From the NCBI GenBank assembly GCA_045106855.1, contig JBGCFI010000054.1, positions 1-64,000 of the forward strand: 64,000 nucleotides of DNA, given 5' to 3'. This document shows, piece by piece, positions 8,713 through 18,000 of this stretch. The stretch's first letter is position 1. The number at the start of each line of letters is the position of its first letter. Below the pieces are notes generated by a model. It was given only the letters and a program-made list of their open reading frames with translations, searched no databases and was not told where the DNA came from. This stretch comes from Granulosicoccus sp045106855 (GTDB lineage: Bacteria > Pseudomonadota > Gammaproteobacteria > Granulosicoccales > Granulosicoccaceae). Made by a program: the position numbers and the translations under genes.

Positions 8713-11118
8713 ATGCTATCCCCCTATTTTTCGGTTTATCGATGGCTACACCCAAGAGGTGCGGCTGCAACTATTCTGGCTGTTCTGCTTGTAAGTTGTG
8801 CTTCGCTCGACAATAGCGAGCGTCGGGCATTAGACGGGGCTTACGGTGAGTCTCAAGTACAGGCTCGTGCGCGGCCTGTAAGCGATACGCTAGCCTCCGA
8901 ATTTCTCACAAACGTTCGCCCGGTACTTGAAAAACGGTGCGTTGTCTGCCACGCCTGCTACGACGCTGCCTGTCAGCTGAAATTGACCTCTGCAGAAGGC
9001 ATCGAACGAGGCGGCAGCAAAGAGCCAGTCTATGGACCCAAACTTGTTGACGCAGATCCCACCCGGCTATACATCGATGAACTGGATACTGAGGGCTGGC
9101 GGTCGCGCGGCTTCCATCCCACGCTGAATGAGCGTGCGCAAACTCCAACAGCCAACCTTGAGGCAAGCCTCATGAACCGCATGCTCGATCTAAAGGCAAA
9201 CAATCCACAACCGGTTGCCAGCAACGAGCCGCTGCCCGCGGGTCAAATGAATTTTTCACTTAATAATGCAGGCTTTTGCCCAACGGTTGAAGAATTTCCC
9301 CACTATGCTGCCAACAATCCTTTCGGTGGCATGCCCTACGCACTACCCGCACTAGCCGACGACGAAAGAGCAACACTGACAGACTGGCTCGCTAATGGCG
9401 CGCAAATGATGAATCCTGAGCCACCACCAGAACATGCTTCTGCGATAGCCGAATGGGAGACTCGGTTAAACGGCAACACAGACAAAGAGAGACTGATTGC
9501 AAGGTATGTTTACGAGCATTTGTTTCTTGCCCATTTGCACTTTAATGAACTCGTCGGTAATGGCAGCGTGTGGTACCGACTGGTTCGCTCAAGTACACCC
9601 CCGGGAGAACCCATCGTACCCATTGCCACGAGACTGCCATTTCAGGATCCAGAGACTGAGCAATTCTGGTATCGACTCTGGCACGATCCCGAAACGGTTG
9701 TTGCAAAGAGTCATCTACCCTGGGAGCTTAACGCTGAACGCATGGCATGGCTCGACTCGCTCTTTTTCGACGCCGACTTCGAAGTCGATCAATTACCTGG
9801 CTATTCAGCTGAAGTCGCAAGCAATCCTTTTATTGTGTTTGATCAACTACCGGTGCGTTCGCGCTATCGCTTCATGCTGGAGAATGCGCGATTCACCATC
9901 ATGGGTTTCATGAAAGGGCCGGTTTGTCGCGGACAAGTCGCATTGAACGTCATTCGCGATCATTTCTGGGTCTTGTTTGTTGATCCCGAAAACCAGTCGG
10001 TCAGCGATATCGACGGCTTTCTCATGGAACAGGCGCACACACTGGAATTCCCGGCAGGACGCAGCGATTTCGCAAGCCTTGTGGGCATCTGGAGCAGCTT
10101 CGCCAAAAACAATCGAGAATACCTGGACGCCAAAATGAACACTATGATGGCATCGCGCCCTAACGATCAACGACTCTCACTCGACTACCTCTGGGACGGT
10201 GACGGTAACAACCCGAATGCGGCCCTAACCGTATTTCGCCACTTCGATAGCGCATCAGTCGTACATGGCCTGGCGGGAGAGGATCCTCGAACCGCCTGGC
10301 TCATCAACTATCCGCTGCTGGAACGCATCCACTATTTGCTGGTCGCAGAGTTCGATGTATTTGGTAGCGTTGGTCACCAACTGGCCACGCGCCTGTACAT
10401 GGACTTTCTGCGGCAGGAGGGAGAGACCGCCTACGTCACTTTATTACCTCGCGACGTCCGGCAAGAGGTACACGACAGCTGGTATCAGGATGCGGATGAG
10501 GCCATGCGTGAACACATGAAAGCCTCCATGTCCATGATGGGCATGGTCGAAGGGATAGATATAAACGCTTCCGACCCAGAGGCCGCTCTTCACAAGTCAC
10601 TTCTGGAACACCTCGAACCTGTACTGGACGATAGCTTGTCTCTGCAACACTCGACCGTGCCATCGGCACATCGTGAACCTCTGCAACGTCTGGCAGCACT
10701 CGGCGGCCGCCAACTTGCGCAGTTCCCTGAAGTTGCCTTGTTGACGGTTCGCGCCGAAGACGACTCGCTGCACCTTTATAGTGTGGTGCGCCACGTTGCA
10801 CACGCCAACATCACCAGCCTGTTCGCAGAAAATAAAAACCTGTTGCCCGACGAAGATACACTCGATGTGTTTCGTGGAGTAGTCGGTGACTACCCGAGTG
10901 CTTTCTGGCATGTAGATGAGTCAGCGCTTGATAGCTTCGTTTCAGATGCAGCAGCCCTGGGCTCACCAGCAGACTACGCTAACTTCATGCAGACGCATGG
11001 TATCCGCCGCACCCACGAAGCGTTCTGGGCTCATGCGGATGAAGTTCACGATCTTTATGTCGAAGCCGACCCCATTGATGCCGGGCTGCTTGATTTCAAT
11101 CGACTGGAGAACAGGTAA
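8713..11118 (+). CDS. cti: fatty acid cis/trans isomerase (periplasmic haem lipoprotein)
   Basis: Cti converts cis-unsaturated acyl chains of membrane lipids to trans in the periplasm, stiffening the membrane under solvent or heat shock. The 801-residue protein has a lipobox ending LVSC29, so it should be a lipoprotein, and one haem-c motif CVVCH at 76-80 followed by ACYDAACQLKL, the family signature. It continues with EGIERGGSKEPVYG and PTRLYIDELDTEGWRSRGF, also typical. A strong AAAGGAG lies 10 bases before ATG 8713. Length is close to the usual 750-800 residues. It is followed after four bases by a patatin-barrel gene, so the two are probably one operon. The lipoprotein form is slightly unusual, as many Cti proteins have a plain signal peptide. 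Confidence 0.92.
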   Translation: MLSPYFSVYRWLHPRGAAATILAVLLVSCASLDNSERRALDGAYGESQVQARARPVSDTLASEFLTNVRPVLEKRCVVCHACYDAACQLKLTSAEGIERGGSKEPVYGPKLVDADPTRLYIDELDTEGWRSRGFHPTLNERAQTPTANLEASLMNRMLDLKANNPQPVASNEPLPAGQMNFSLNNAGFCPTVEEFPHYAANNPFGGMPYALPALADDERATLTDWLANGAQMMNPEPPPEHASAIAEWETRLNGNTDKERLIARYVYEHLFLAHLHFNELVGNGSVWYRLVRSSTPPGEPIVPIATRLPFQDPETEQFWYRLWHDPETVVAKSHLPWELNAERMAWLDSLFFDADFEVDQLPGYSAEVASNPFIVFDQLPVRSRYRFMLENARFTIMGFMKGPVCRGQVALNVIRDHFWVLFVDPENQSVSDIDGFLMEQAHTLEFPAGRSDFASLVGIWSSFAKNNREYLDAKMNTMMASRPNDQRLSLDYLWDGDGNNPNAALTVFRHFDSASVVHGLAGEDPRTAWLINYPLLERIHYLLVAEFDVFGSVGHQLATRLYMDFLRQEGETAYVTLLPRDVRQEVHDSWYQDADEAMREHMKASMSMMGMVEGIDINASDPEAALHKSLLEHLEPVLDDSLSLQHSTVPSAHREPLQRLAALGGRQLAQFPEVALLTVRAEDDSLHLYSVVRHVAHANITSLFAENKNLLPDEDTLDVFRGVVGDYPSAFWHVDESALDSFVSDAAALGSPADYANFMQTHGIRRTHEAFWAHADEVHDLYVEADPIDAGLLDFNRLENR

Positions 11119-11122
11119 CAAA

Positions 11123-13393
11123 ATGCGCTCATTTAATCACTGGTTCGCAGTCCTGATCCCAGCAGCGCTCGTCACGGTAACTTCACTTGCCGGGGCAAGT
11201 GAGCTTAAGATCAATGACCACAAGGGATCCATATCAGGCACCCCGGAACAAACTCGCGAACGTATCGGTCTGGTTCTGGGCGGCGGTAGCGCTCGTGGCA
11301 TCGCACACATCGGTGTCATCAAAGCACTCGAAGCGCTGCGTATACCCGTTGATGTAGTTGCAGGCTCCAGTATGGGCTCGGTCGTTGGTGCACTCTATGC
11401 GGCTGGTTACAGCGGCGCAGAAATCGAAAAGTTTGCCGTCAATCAGGACTGGACAGCGATATTCGATGACAGCACCGTTCGTGAGCGCGCAACCTTTCGG
11501 CGCAAAACCGACGATGTTGGATTTCTGGCGGACGGCTACCTTTCGTTCGAAGGCGGTACACCCGTACTTCCAGATGGCGTCGTGCAGGGTCAGAGTTTGT
11601 GGCTGACGCTGTCTAAGCTTATGGCCGACGCGCGCTCAGTCAGCCACTTCGATGAACTACCCATACCCTTCCGGGCGGTGGCTATGGATCTGTCAACGGG
11701 CTCGGTTGTCACTCTTGAGAAAGGCGATCTGGCCGCAGCCACGTTAGCCTCCATGGCACTACCTGGTTTGATCCCGCCAGTTGAGATTGATGGACGGCGC
11801 CTTATCGACGGAGGCTTTATAGACAATCTACCAGTATCAACTGCCCGTGATATGGGTAGCGATCGTGTGCTGGTTGTATCGGTCGGCTCGGATGCTCTGC
11901 CAGCCGATTCAATCAAAGGCTTTGGCGGCGTTCTGCGACAGACTCAAAAACTCTTGACCGATCCAAGCGTGCGCGCCCAGCGAGCCTCTCTGCTGGACAC
12001 TGATATCCTTATCGAACCCGTACTGGATGAGTTTGGATTTGCCAGTTTTTCCGATGCAGAAACGATGATCGACCGTGGAGAGGAAGCCGTTAGGGCACTC
12101 GAAAGTATTCTTTTACCATTGGCCTTGAATGAGCAAGACTGGTTGTTCCACATCAATGATCGTGCGCGCATCAAGGCCGCCCGCCCGTTAGTCAGTGCAT
12201 TCGACATCGAACAGAACTCTAGTCTGTCGGATCAGCTTGTTCGCGACTTTCTGGATGTAGAGATTGGCTCACCACTTGATCCTGTCTCGCTTGGAGCTGA
12301 TATCGAGGATCTTTACGCAACCGGCCTATTTGAACGAATCAGCTACGATGTTGATCCACTTGGAAAACTGACGCTTCGTGCGCGCGCATACAGCACACAA
12401 CTAAGCTTTTACCGCTTTGGTCTTGCACTAGACTCAGATCTGAGTGAAGGCACACGCTTCGCGCTTGGCATGTCTTATACACGTCCACAAGTCAACCGTC
12501 GCGGTGGCGAATACCGCGGAAAGGTAACGATCGGTGACATAACCCGTGTTGTTAACGAGTTCTACCAGCCGTTCGGAAAACGACAACGCTACTTCGTAGA
12601 ACCTAGCTTGCTACTCACCCGTGGCAACTCATCATTTTTCGATGATGGTGACCTGCCAGTGGGCGCTCAGCGAGAAGGACTGGCGCGCATCGGAATCGAC
12701 GGCGGCATACTGTTCGACCGCTGGGGAGAACTGCGATTCGGCGTGCGTTATGGTTCGAGCGACCTCGAATCAGTTCCGGTTGAAAGCGCTCAAGGTGTCG
12801 TCACCGATTCCACAAACCTGCCAGGTGAAAATGACGCCAGTGCGTTTATCCGTTTCACGATTGACTCGCTCGATGAGCTTTCCTGGCCCCATGTCGGTAC
12901 GCTTGCGACCATATCCCACACCGAACACCTCGATGTGGCGGATGCAGAACTCGACTATTCGGAAACCGAATTCGTCGTACTAAAGCCCATCACACGAGGG
13001 GCGAATACGCTTACCTTGCAGGCTGCCATCTCCAGCACTGAGGGCGCTGATAGCGATACGCGAGTCAGCGCAAGACTCGGCGGTTTCCTGAAGCTATCCG
13101 GGTTCTCGATGAACGAGCTACGCGGTCAACACTCGTTGCTGGTCTCCGGGACCTATTATCGCCGAGTTAACCCACGGTCAATTCTGTTCGATCTGCCAAT
13201 TTACATTGGCGGTTCACTCGAAGCCGGCGATGTCTTTACACAACGCAGCGATATCTCACTGGACGGGCTTACGGTGGCGGGCAGCGCTTATGTTGGACTG
13301 GATTCCCCCATTGGGCCGGTCTACCTGGGTTACGGCACGAACGACCAGGACTCAGAGAGGTTCTACTTTTCTGTAGGCTCGTTTTTCCGTTAA
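11123..13393 (+). CDS. patatin-like phospholipase with outer-membrane barrel (type Vd secretion, PlpD-like)
   Basis: A lipase fused to its own outer-membrane transporter. The 756 residues comprise a signal peptide (1-25), a patatin domain from about 48 with oxyanion loop GGGSAR (53-58), nucleophile S83 in GSSMG and catalytic D229 in DGG, a POTRA-like linker around 355-430, and a C-terminal Omp85-like beta-barrel ending in FYFSVGSFFR with terminal aromatic residues. This is the PlpD architecture and length (about 730). The frame is open from 10916, inside cti, but ATG 11123 gives the signal peptide and lies four bases after the cti stop. Neighbourhood with cti suggests joint action on envelope phospholipids. 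Surface exposure or release of the lipase domain is known for PlpD but not shown here. Confidence 0.9.
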   Translation: MRSFNHWFAVLIPAALVTVTSLAGASELKINDHKGSISGTPEQTRERIGLVLGGGSARGIAHIGVIKALEALRIPVDVVAGSSMGSVVGALYAAGYSGAEIEKFAVNQDWTAIFDDSTVRERATFRRKTDDVGFLADGYLSFEGGTPVLPDGVVQGQSLWLTLSKLMADARSVSHFDELPIPFRAVAMDLSTGSVVTLEKGDLAAATLASMALPGLIPPVEIDGRRLIDGGFIDNLPVSTARDMGSDRVLVVSVGSDALPADSIKGFGGVLRQTQKLLTDPSVRAQRASLLDTDILIEPVLDEFGFASFSDAETMIDRGEEAVRALESILLPLALNEQDWLFHINDRARIKAARPLVSAFDIEQNSSLSDQLVRDFLDVEIGSPLDPVSLGADIEDLYATGLFERISYDVDPLGKLTLRARAYSTQLSFYRFGLALDSDLSEGTRFALGMSYTRPQVNRRGGEYRGKVTIGDITRVVNEFYQPFGKRQRYFVEPSLLLTRGNSSFFDDGDLPVGAQREGLARIGIDGGILFDRWGELRFGVRYGSSDLESVPVESAQGVVTDSTNLPGENDASAFIRFTIDSLDELSWPHVGTLATISHTEHLDVADAELDYSETEFVVLKPITRGANTLTLQAAISSTEGADSDTRVSARLGGFLKLSGFSMNELRGQHSLLVSGTYYRRVNPRSILFDLPIYIGGSLEAGDVFTQRSDISLDGLTVAGSAYVGLDSPIGPVYLGYGTNDQDSERFYFSVGSFFR

Positions 13394-13570
13394 CCCATAA
13401 TTATCCTCACGCTGAGCGTCAGCAGCTCGTCTGGCAAGTAAGTAGAACAAGGCTTTGGGCATGATTCTACAAGCGAAATAACCACGCCTCGGTTCACAAG
13501 GCCACCAGTTTGCAGTAGACAATATGCCACTTAGTGGTATGGTTGAGGTGTCAATTCTGGAGCCGGGTAC

Positions 13571-13948
13571 ATGAAGCAATCTCCAAGAGCATTTCACCGA
13601 TGCCTCGTAGCTCTATCCCTCATGCTGCTGGCCGGATCGTTCAACCCGGCGATGGCTGACGCTCAGAGTGATGCTCTGAAGGCGATGATCGCTAATAAGG
13701 CGGCCATAAAAGCAGGACGGGCGAAAGCACAGACCTGCACACGCTGCCATGGGCGAGATGGCATTCACCAGCTTGCAGTGCGAGCAGGCTGGAAAGACTC
13801 CGACGGTCAATTTGCATTAGTCAAACTTAGAGCTTTGCGAGACGGAAAAGTCTCCCATCAAGTTATGAGCACAGTGGCCGCCGGACTCAAAGACCAGGAC
13901 ATTCTGCAAATTGCGCTTTGGCTTGACGCTATCGCCGCAAAGCGTTAA
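13571..13948 (+). CDS. small monohaem cytochrome c
   Basis: A periplasmic electron carrier of 125 residues. A signal peptide (1-30, ending PAMA-D) is followed by a single haem-c site CTRCHG near residue 57, and a probable distal methionine in HQVMSTVAAGL near residue 97. The spacing fits a class I cytochrome c of the c4/c5 kind, in half-domain form. GGAG lies about 9 bases before the ATG. It follows the patatin gene on the same strand after 177 bases and may be independently transcribed. It could supply or drain electrons for the haem protein Cti, but that is only positional inference. Confidence 0.85.
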   Translation: MKQSPRAFHRCLVALSLMLLAGSFNPAMADAQSDALKAMIANKAAIKAGRAKAQTCTRCHGRDGIHQLAVRAGWKDSDGQFALVKLRALRDGKVSHQVMSTVAAGLKDQDILQIALWLDAIAAKR

Positions 13949-13990
13949 TCCGCCTTCGTTGCTGTCTTTTTCGGTAAACTTTTTAAACAA

Positions 13991-14014
13991 AATGTAGCGC
14001 AGAATGTAGCGCAG
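13991..14014. repeat. 12-base tandem duplication
   Basis: AATGTAGCGCAG occurs twice in direct succession in the gap after the cytochrome c gene. A further partial GTAG follows. Probably a slippage duplication without function. Confidence 0.7.
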
Positions 14015-14161
14015 GTAGTGCTTCACTCAGTTCGGCTTTGCCCACCACCCCAGCGCCGTGTTTTTATTTCGCGCGCTCTTCCGAGCGAGCTTCCAATGAC
14101 AGGTGACGAAGCGCTTCTCTTTTCACATGAGTCATGTCCAAGAGAAACGCTTGTTTCTAAA

Positions 14162-14659
14162 TTACTTTGCAAGAAGCCCAGCGATATTGCCGTCTGCCGT
14201 TGCTATATATCCGGGAATATCCTTCACCCACTTTTTCTGCACGCTATTGTCAAAATTCAAATACAGCTTATCATCCACAATCGACCACTGATCAGGCTCT
14301 ACCTTTACAAGATAACCTTGCGCCACGCCGTAGGCACAGTATCCACCGTATTGCGGTGCATAGCGCTCTGGATTTTCAGTGAATGTGGTCAGATTCTCTT
14401 GTGAGGCAAAATGCCATGTGGCTCCCATCCATTCAGTTGAATAGGCGCTATCCCCTTCCACGGGTTTGCTTTCTGTAAAATAGGCGACCGTATCGTAACC
14501 TCGAATGGCAATTCCATTGGGCTTATACCCGAAAAGTGCTTTCTCTAAGGTGTTTACAGGTGCGTCAGCCAACGCCAGCCCGTGACAGGTAAACAGCAAG
14601 GTTAAAACAAGTAGAAAGTGATACGTTATCCTGCTAACGGGTTTTTCTGATATCTTCAT
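14162..14659 (-). CDS. secreted YHS domain protein (paralogue 1)
   Basis: The 165-residue product has a signal peptide (about 1-31, ending GLALA-D), an ALFGYKPNGIAIRGYDTVAYF segment and a YHS domain spanning EWMGATWHFAS to YGGYCAYGVAQG. YHS domains are small metal-associated modules found in metal ATPases and in many exported proteins of unknown role. Most of the mature part matches the protein encoded at 22494-22991 almost residue for residue, so the two are recent paralogues. It is transcribed alone, divergently from the alpha-2-macroglobulin gene. The function is unknown; a role in copper or redox handling would fit the family, but nothing here proves it. Confidence 0.85.
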   Translation of the reverse strand: MKISEKPVSRITYHFLLVLTLLFTCHGLALADAPVNTLEKALFGYKPNGIAIRGYDTVAYFTESKPVEGDSAYSTEWMGATWHFASQENLTTFTENPERYAPQYGGYCAYGVAQGYLVKVEPDQWSIVDDKLYLNFDNSVQKKWVKDIPGYIATADGNIAGLLAK

Positions 14660-15092
14660 CGTGTCTCCGATTAATCGCTCTGCGCGTTGTAATTTACGAC
14701 CTGTATTTTTACGACCCGCGCGGTCGTCAGATCATAGTTTGTGATACCTCTCAAGCACATCCGGTGTGCTGCTCATTACCGGTAGTGCCCAGCCTCCATA
14801 TTGTCGGCCAGTTAACACCGACTGAGAAGACTGATATGGCTATCGTTTTAATAGCTGCCTGGCATGCAGCATAGGCAGCAAGCATCGAGACTTGATTCGC
14901 AATAGTCACTGCCTGCAGACCGTTCCGAGCTAAGTAACAAAAGCGGAAAGCGAACCGTTCAATTGCCCCTCAAAGTTTCTGCATCGAACTTAACCCCCTT
15001 TTCCTCTTACCAGCGTCTAAGTAGTATCCGTGGCAGGCTCATCTTTTGCGAGTTCTGCTTGCTGCACCGATGACTTATTGGCAGGATCAAAC
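14660..15092. other. divergent intergenic region, YHS gene and macroglobulin gene
   Basis: About 430 bases separate the two divergent starts. Close to the YHS start lies a cluster of ACGACC elements (14693-14727). The frame of the macroglobulin gene is open back to 15030, but without a signal peptide start. No other gene or RNA was recognised. Confidence 0.5.
14693..14727. promoter_or_regulatory. clustered ACGACC sites, direct and inverted
   Basis: TTTACGACC occurs at 14693-14701 and again at 14708-14716, 15 bases apart. The second copy forms a 17-base palindrome with GGTCGT at 14722-14727 around CGCGC. Repeated half-sites within 40 bases of the YHS gene start look like a binding array for a dimeric regulator. 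The regulator is unknown. Confidence 0.4.
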
Positions 15093-18000
15093 ATGTTTGC
15101 AAGAATAAAAACAGTACGCCTTTTCTGGATCACCCTCATATTTGTGTTATTGAGCACTACGTTCAGCCGTGCCGCCAATGAGCAGAATCCGGTTTTACCT
15201 GATGATCTAGGTGGCGCTCAGCGCTTTCTGGCCTATGTAAGTACCGACAAACCCATTTATCGGGAGGGCGAAAACGTCTACTTGCGCACTGTGATATTGA
15301 ATGCCGGTGACAACACACCACTGGAAAAGAGCGACACCGTCATTCAGGTAAAAATCACAGGTCCGAAAGGTGACATTGTCCACGAGGGACGCGCGCAGGG
15401 TACCGACAGCGCAATCGGTTTTCGATGGGCTGTTCCTACCGGAACAGCAGGCGGTTCATATACTGCTAGCGTAACCAGCCCCAACCTCGGGTTTCCTGAA
15501 AGCGAGCGCGTCTTCGATATACGCGCCTACCGGGCACCCCGTCTCAAAACACAGATTGAGTTTATCCGCGAGGGTTACGGTCCAGGCGATGAGGTCAAAG
15601 CCACTATAGCGATAGAACGTGCGGAGGGCGGAATCCCGCTTCGTGCATCGGTTACTGCCATTGCACGTCTGGATGGCCAAGAGATATATCGGTCAAAAGG
15701 ATTGAAAATTACACAAGCTGGCTTTGTTAATACCGCGTTTAGTCTGCCTGAAGACATTGTGAGAGGAGAAGGCAGTCTCTCATTCGTGATAGAGGATGGT
15801 GGCGTGGTGGAAACTGCCAGCAAGAGCCTTCCTGTTTTGCTAAATAAACTGGATATCTCGTTCTATCCTGAAAGCGGTGAGCTGGTAGCCGGGATACAAA
15901 ACCGTGTGTATTTTCAAGCGCTGCTTAGCAATGGAAAACCTGCCGATGTACAGGGTAGTATCGTGGAGCTAAATGGCAGTACACCCAATTTAACAGCTAT
16001 TACCGATTTCAAGTCAGAACATGAAGGACGTGGACTATTTATGTTCACACCAAAAAAGAATACACAATACGCGGCACTGGTTTCATCCCCATCAGGCATT
16101 ACTCAACCCGCAGCGTTACCGAGCGTTCAAACAACGGGTACGGTCATCCAAAGCAGTCGCTCAGCCTTTGCTTTTGACGAAGCCATTGAGTTTTCAGTTG
16201 CTTCAAACTCTACTAGCGCACCCACGCGTATAACGCTGTATAAACGCGAAACCTTATTGGATAGCAAAGCGATCGACTCCAGCCTGTTGCAACTGGACGC
16301 TTATGATGCCGAGGGTGTTCTTATAGCCACTGTCTGGGACGAAAACGGCCACCCGCTAGCGGAACGATTAATCTACCGGCACCCTCGGTTTGGCCTTAAT
16401 GTGAAACTAAGCGTATCAGATGGTCCGTTTGTTCCCGGTGAAGAAATTAGTATCGACATACTCACAACTGATGATCACGGCCAACCGGTCGAAGCAGTCG
16501 TAGGCTTAAGCGTCACCGACGACTCAGTACTGGAACTGATCGAAAAAAGGCAACAGGCGCCACGCCTACCTGTCATGGTTTACCTTGAAAATGATGTACT
16601 CGACCTGGCAGATGCCCACGTCTACCTGGACAGATCAGATACAAGCGCAGCTAACAACATTGATTTACTGCTGGGCACGCAGGGTTGGCGTCGTTTCGTC
16701 CTTGTTGAATACGCCGAACTGAAAAAACAGTTCCCATTGAAAACAAAAAAAATCATGGCAGAAAAAAACCAACCCCCGCCCACCCCTATGTTCATGCGAC
16801 GAGATGCCATGGCTGGTGCCATACAACTGGCCATGCCCGCGGCTGCTGAGCAACTGGTCGCTGCCGAAATGGTGGAAGAAGTCGCACAAGAAGCTCCACA
16901 AAGAAAACAAGAGCCTGCTCTGAATAATCTACCTATAGACAGACTCTCTGCCGAAGTGGAAGCCGCTCGTCCGGCAATCGCTGTTAACGCACCAGAGCTG
17001 GAAATAGCAGATATGGACGAGGCGGGACTGATGATTATGCAAGCGCCAGCAACTACAGGCTATATCCGTGAGTTTGCGTTTCAGGCCCAAGCCGATCGCC
17101 AACCCAACGAACGCACGGATTTCACCGAAACACTTTACTGGAACAGCGGTGTCAAAACCGGTGCGCGTGATGGTCGGGCTACGGTTTCATTTTCACTTTC
17201 CGACAACATAACCACATTCAGAGTCATGGCTGATGGCTATGCTCGTAACGGTGCGATAGGTAGTGCAGACGCCGTTATCATATCAGTAGAGCCGTTTTAC
17301 ATCACAACGAAAATGCCACTGAACGTGGTAGCAAATGACACTATCGAGTTACCTGTAACCCTGGTGAATACATCCACAAAGGCGATTGATAACGCAAGTC
17401 TGAGCGTTACTGGCAAAGGGATTGACACTAGGAATACTACTCCCATCACTCTGGCACCGGGCCAACGGCTGCGCAGCCTTATTAGGATAGTTACAACAAA
17501 AGCTGGCACTTATCCCATTACCATCACGGCCAATGCTGGACCCTACAGTGACACCGTGACCCGTACCCTGAACGTGAGCCCTGCAGGCTTTCCCGTCAAC
17601 GTCAATGCCGGTGGTTTACTCTCCTCTGTAACGCCATTCAACAAGACTATTGCCATTCCCAAAGACATCACTGATGGAAGCCTTACTGCAATAGCAAAAG
17701 TATATCCATCACCGCTGGCCAGCATGGAAGAGGCGCTTAATGCATTGCTTCGAGAACCACACGGCTGCTTTGAGCAAACCAGTTCAACAAACTATCCTCT
17801 GGTAATGGCGCAGCAGTACTTTGACAGCCACGTTGGCATAAACCCGATACTCATTGCCAAATCGCAGGACTTGCTTAATGTTGGTTATGAAAAATTGATC
17901 GGCTTTGAATCAGCAGATAATGGCTACGAATGGTTTGGCGCAAATCCGGCACATGAAGCACTAACAGCCTATGGCCTGATGCAATTCACAGACATGGCTA

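Noticed and set aside
10916..11122. Extension of the patatin gene into cti
   Set aside because: It would bury the signal peptide, and it overlaps the well-defined C-terminus of Cti.
14018..14404. A plus-strand frame of 128 codons
   Set aside because: It is antisense to the YHS gene, which has a signal peptide and a close paralogue; the plus frame has no ribosome site.
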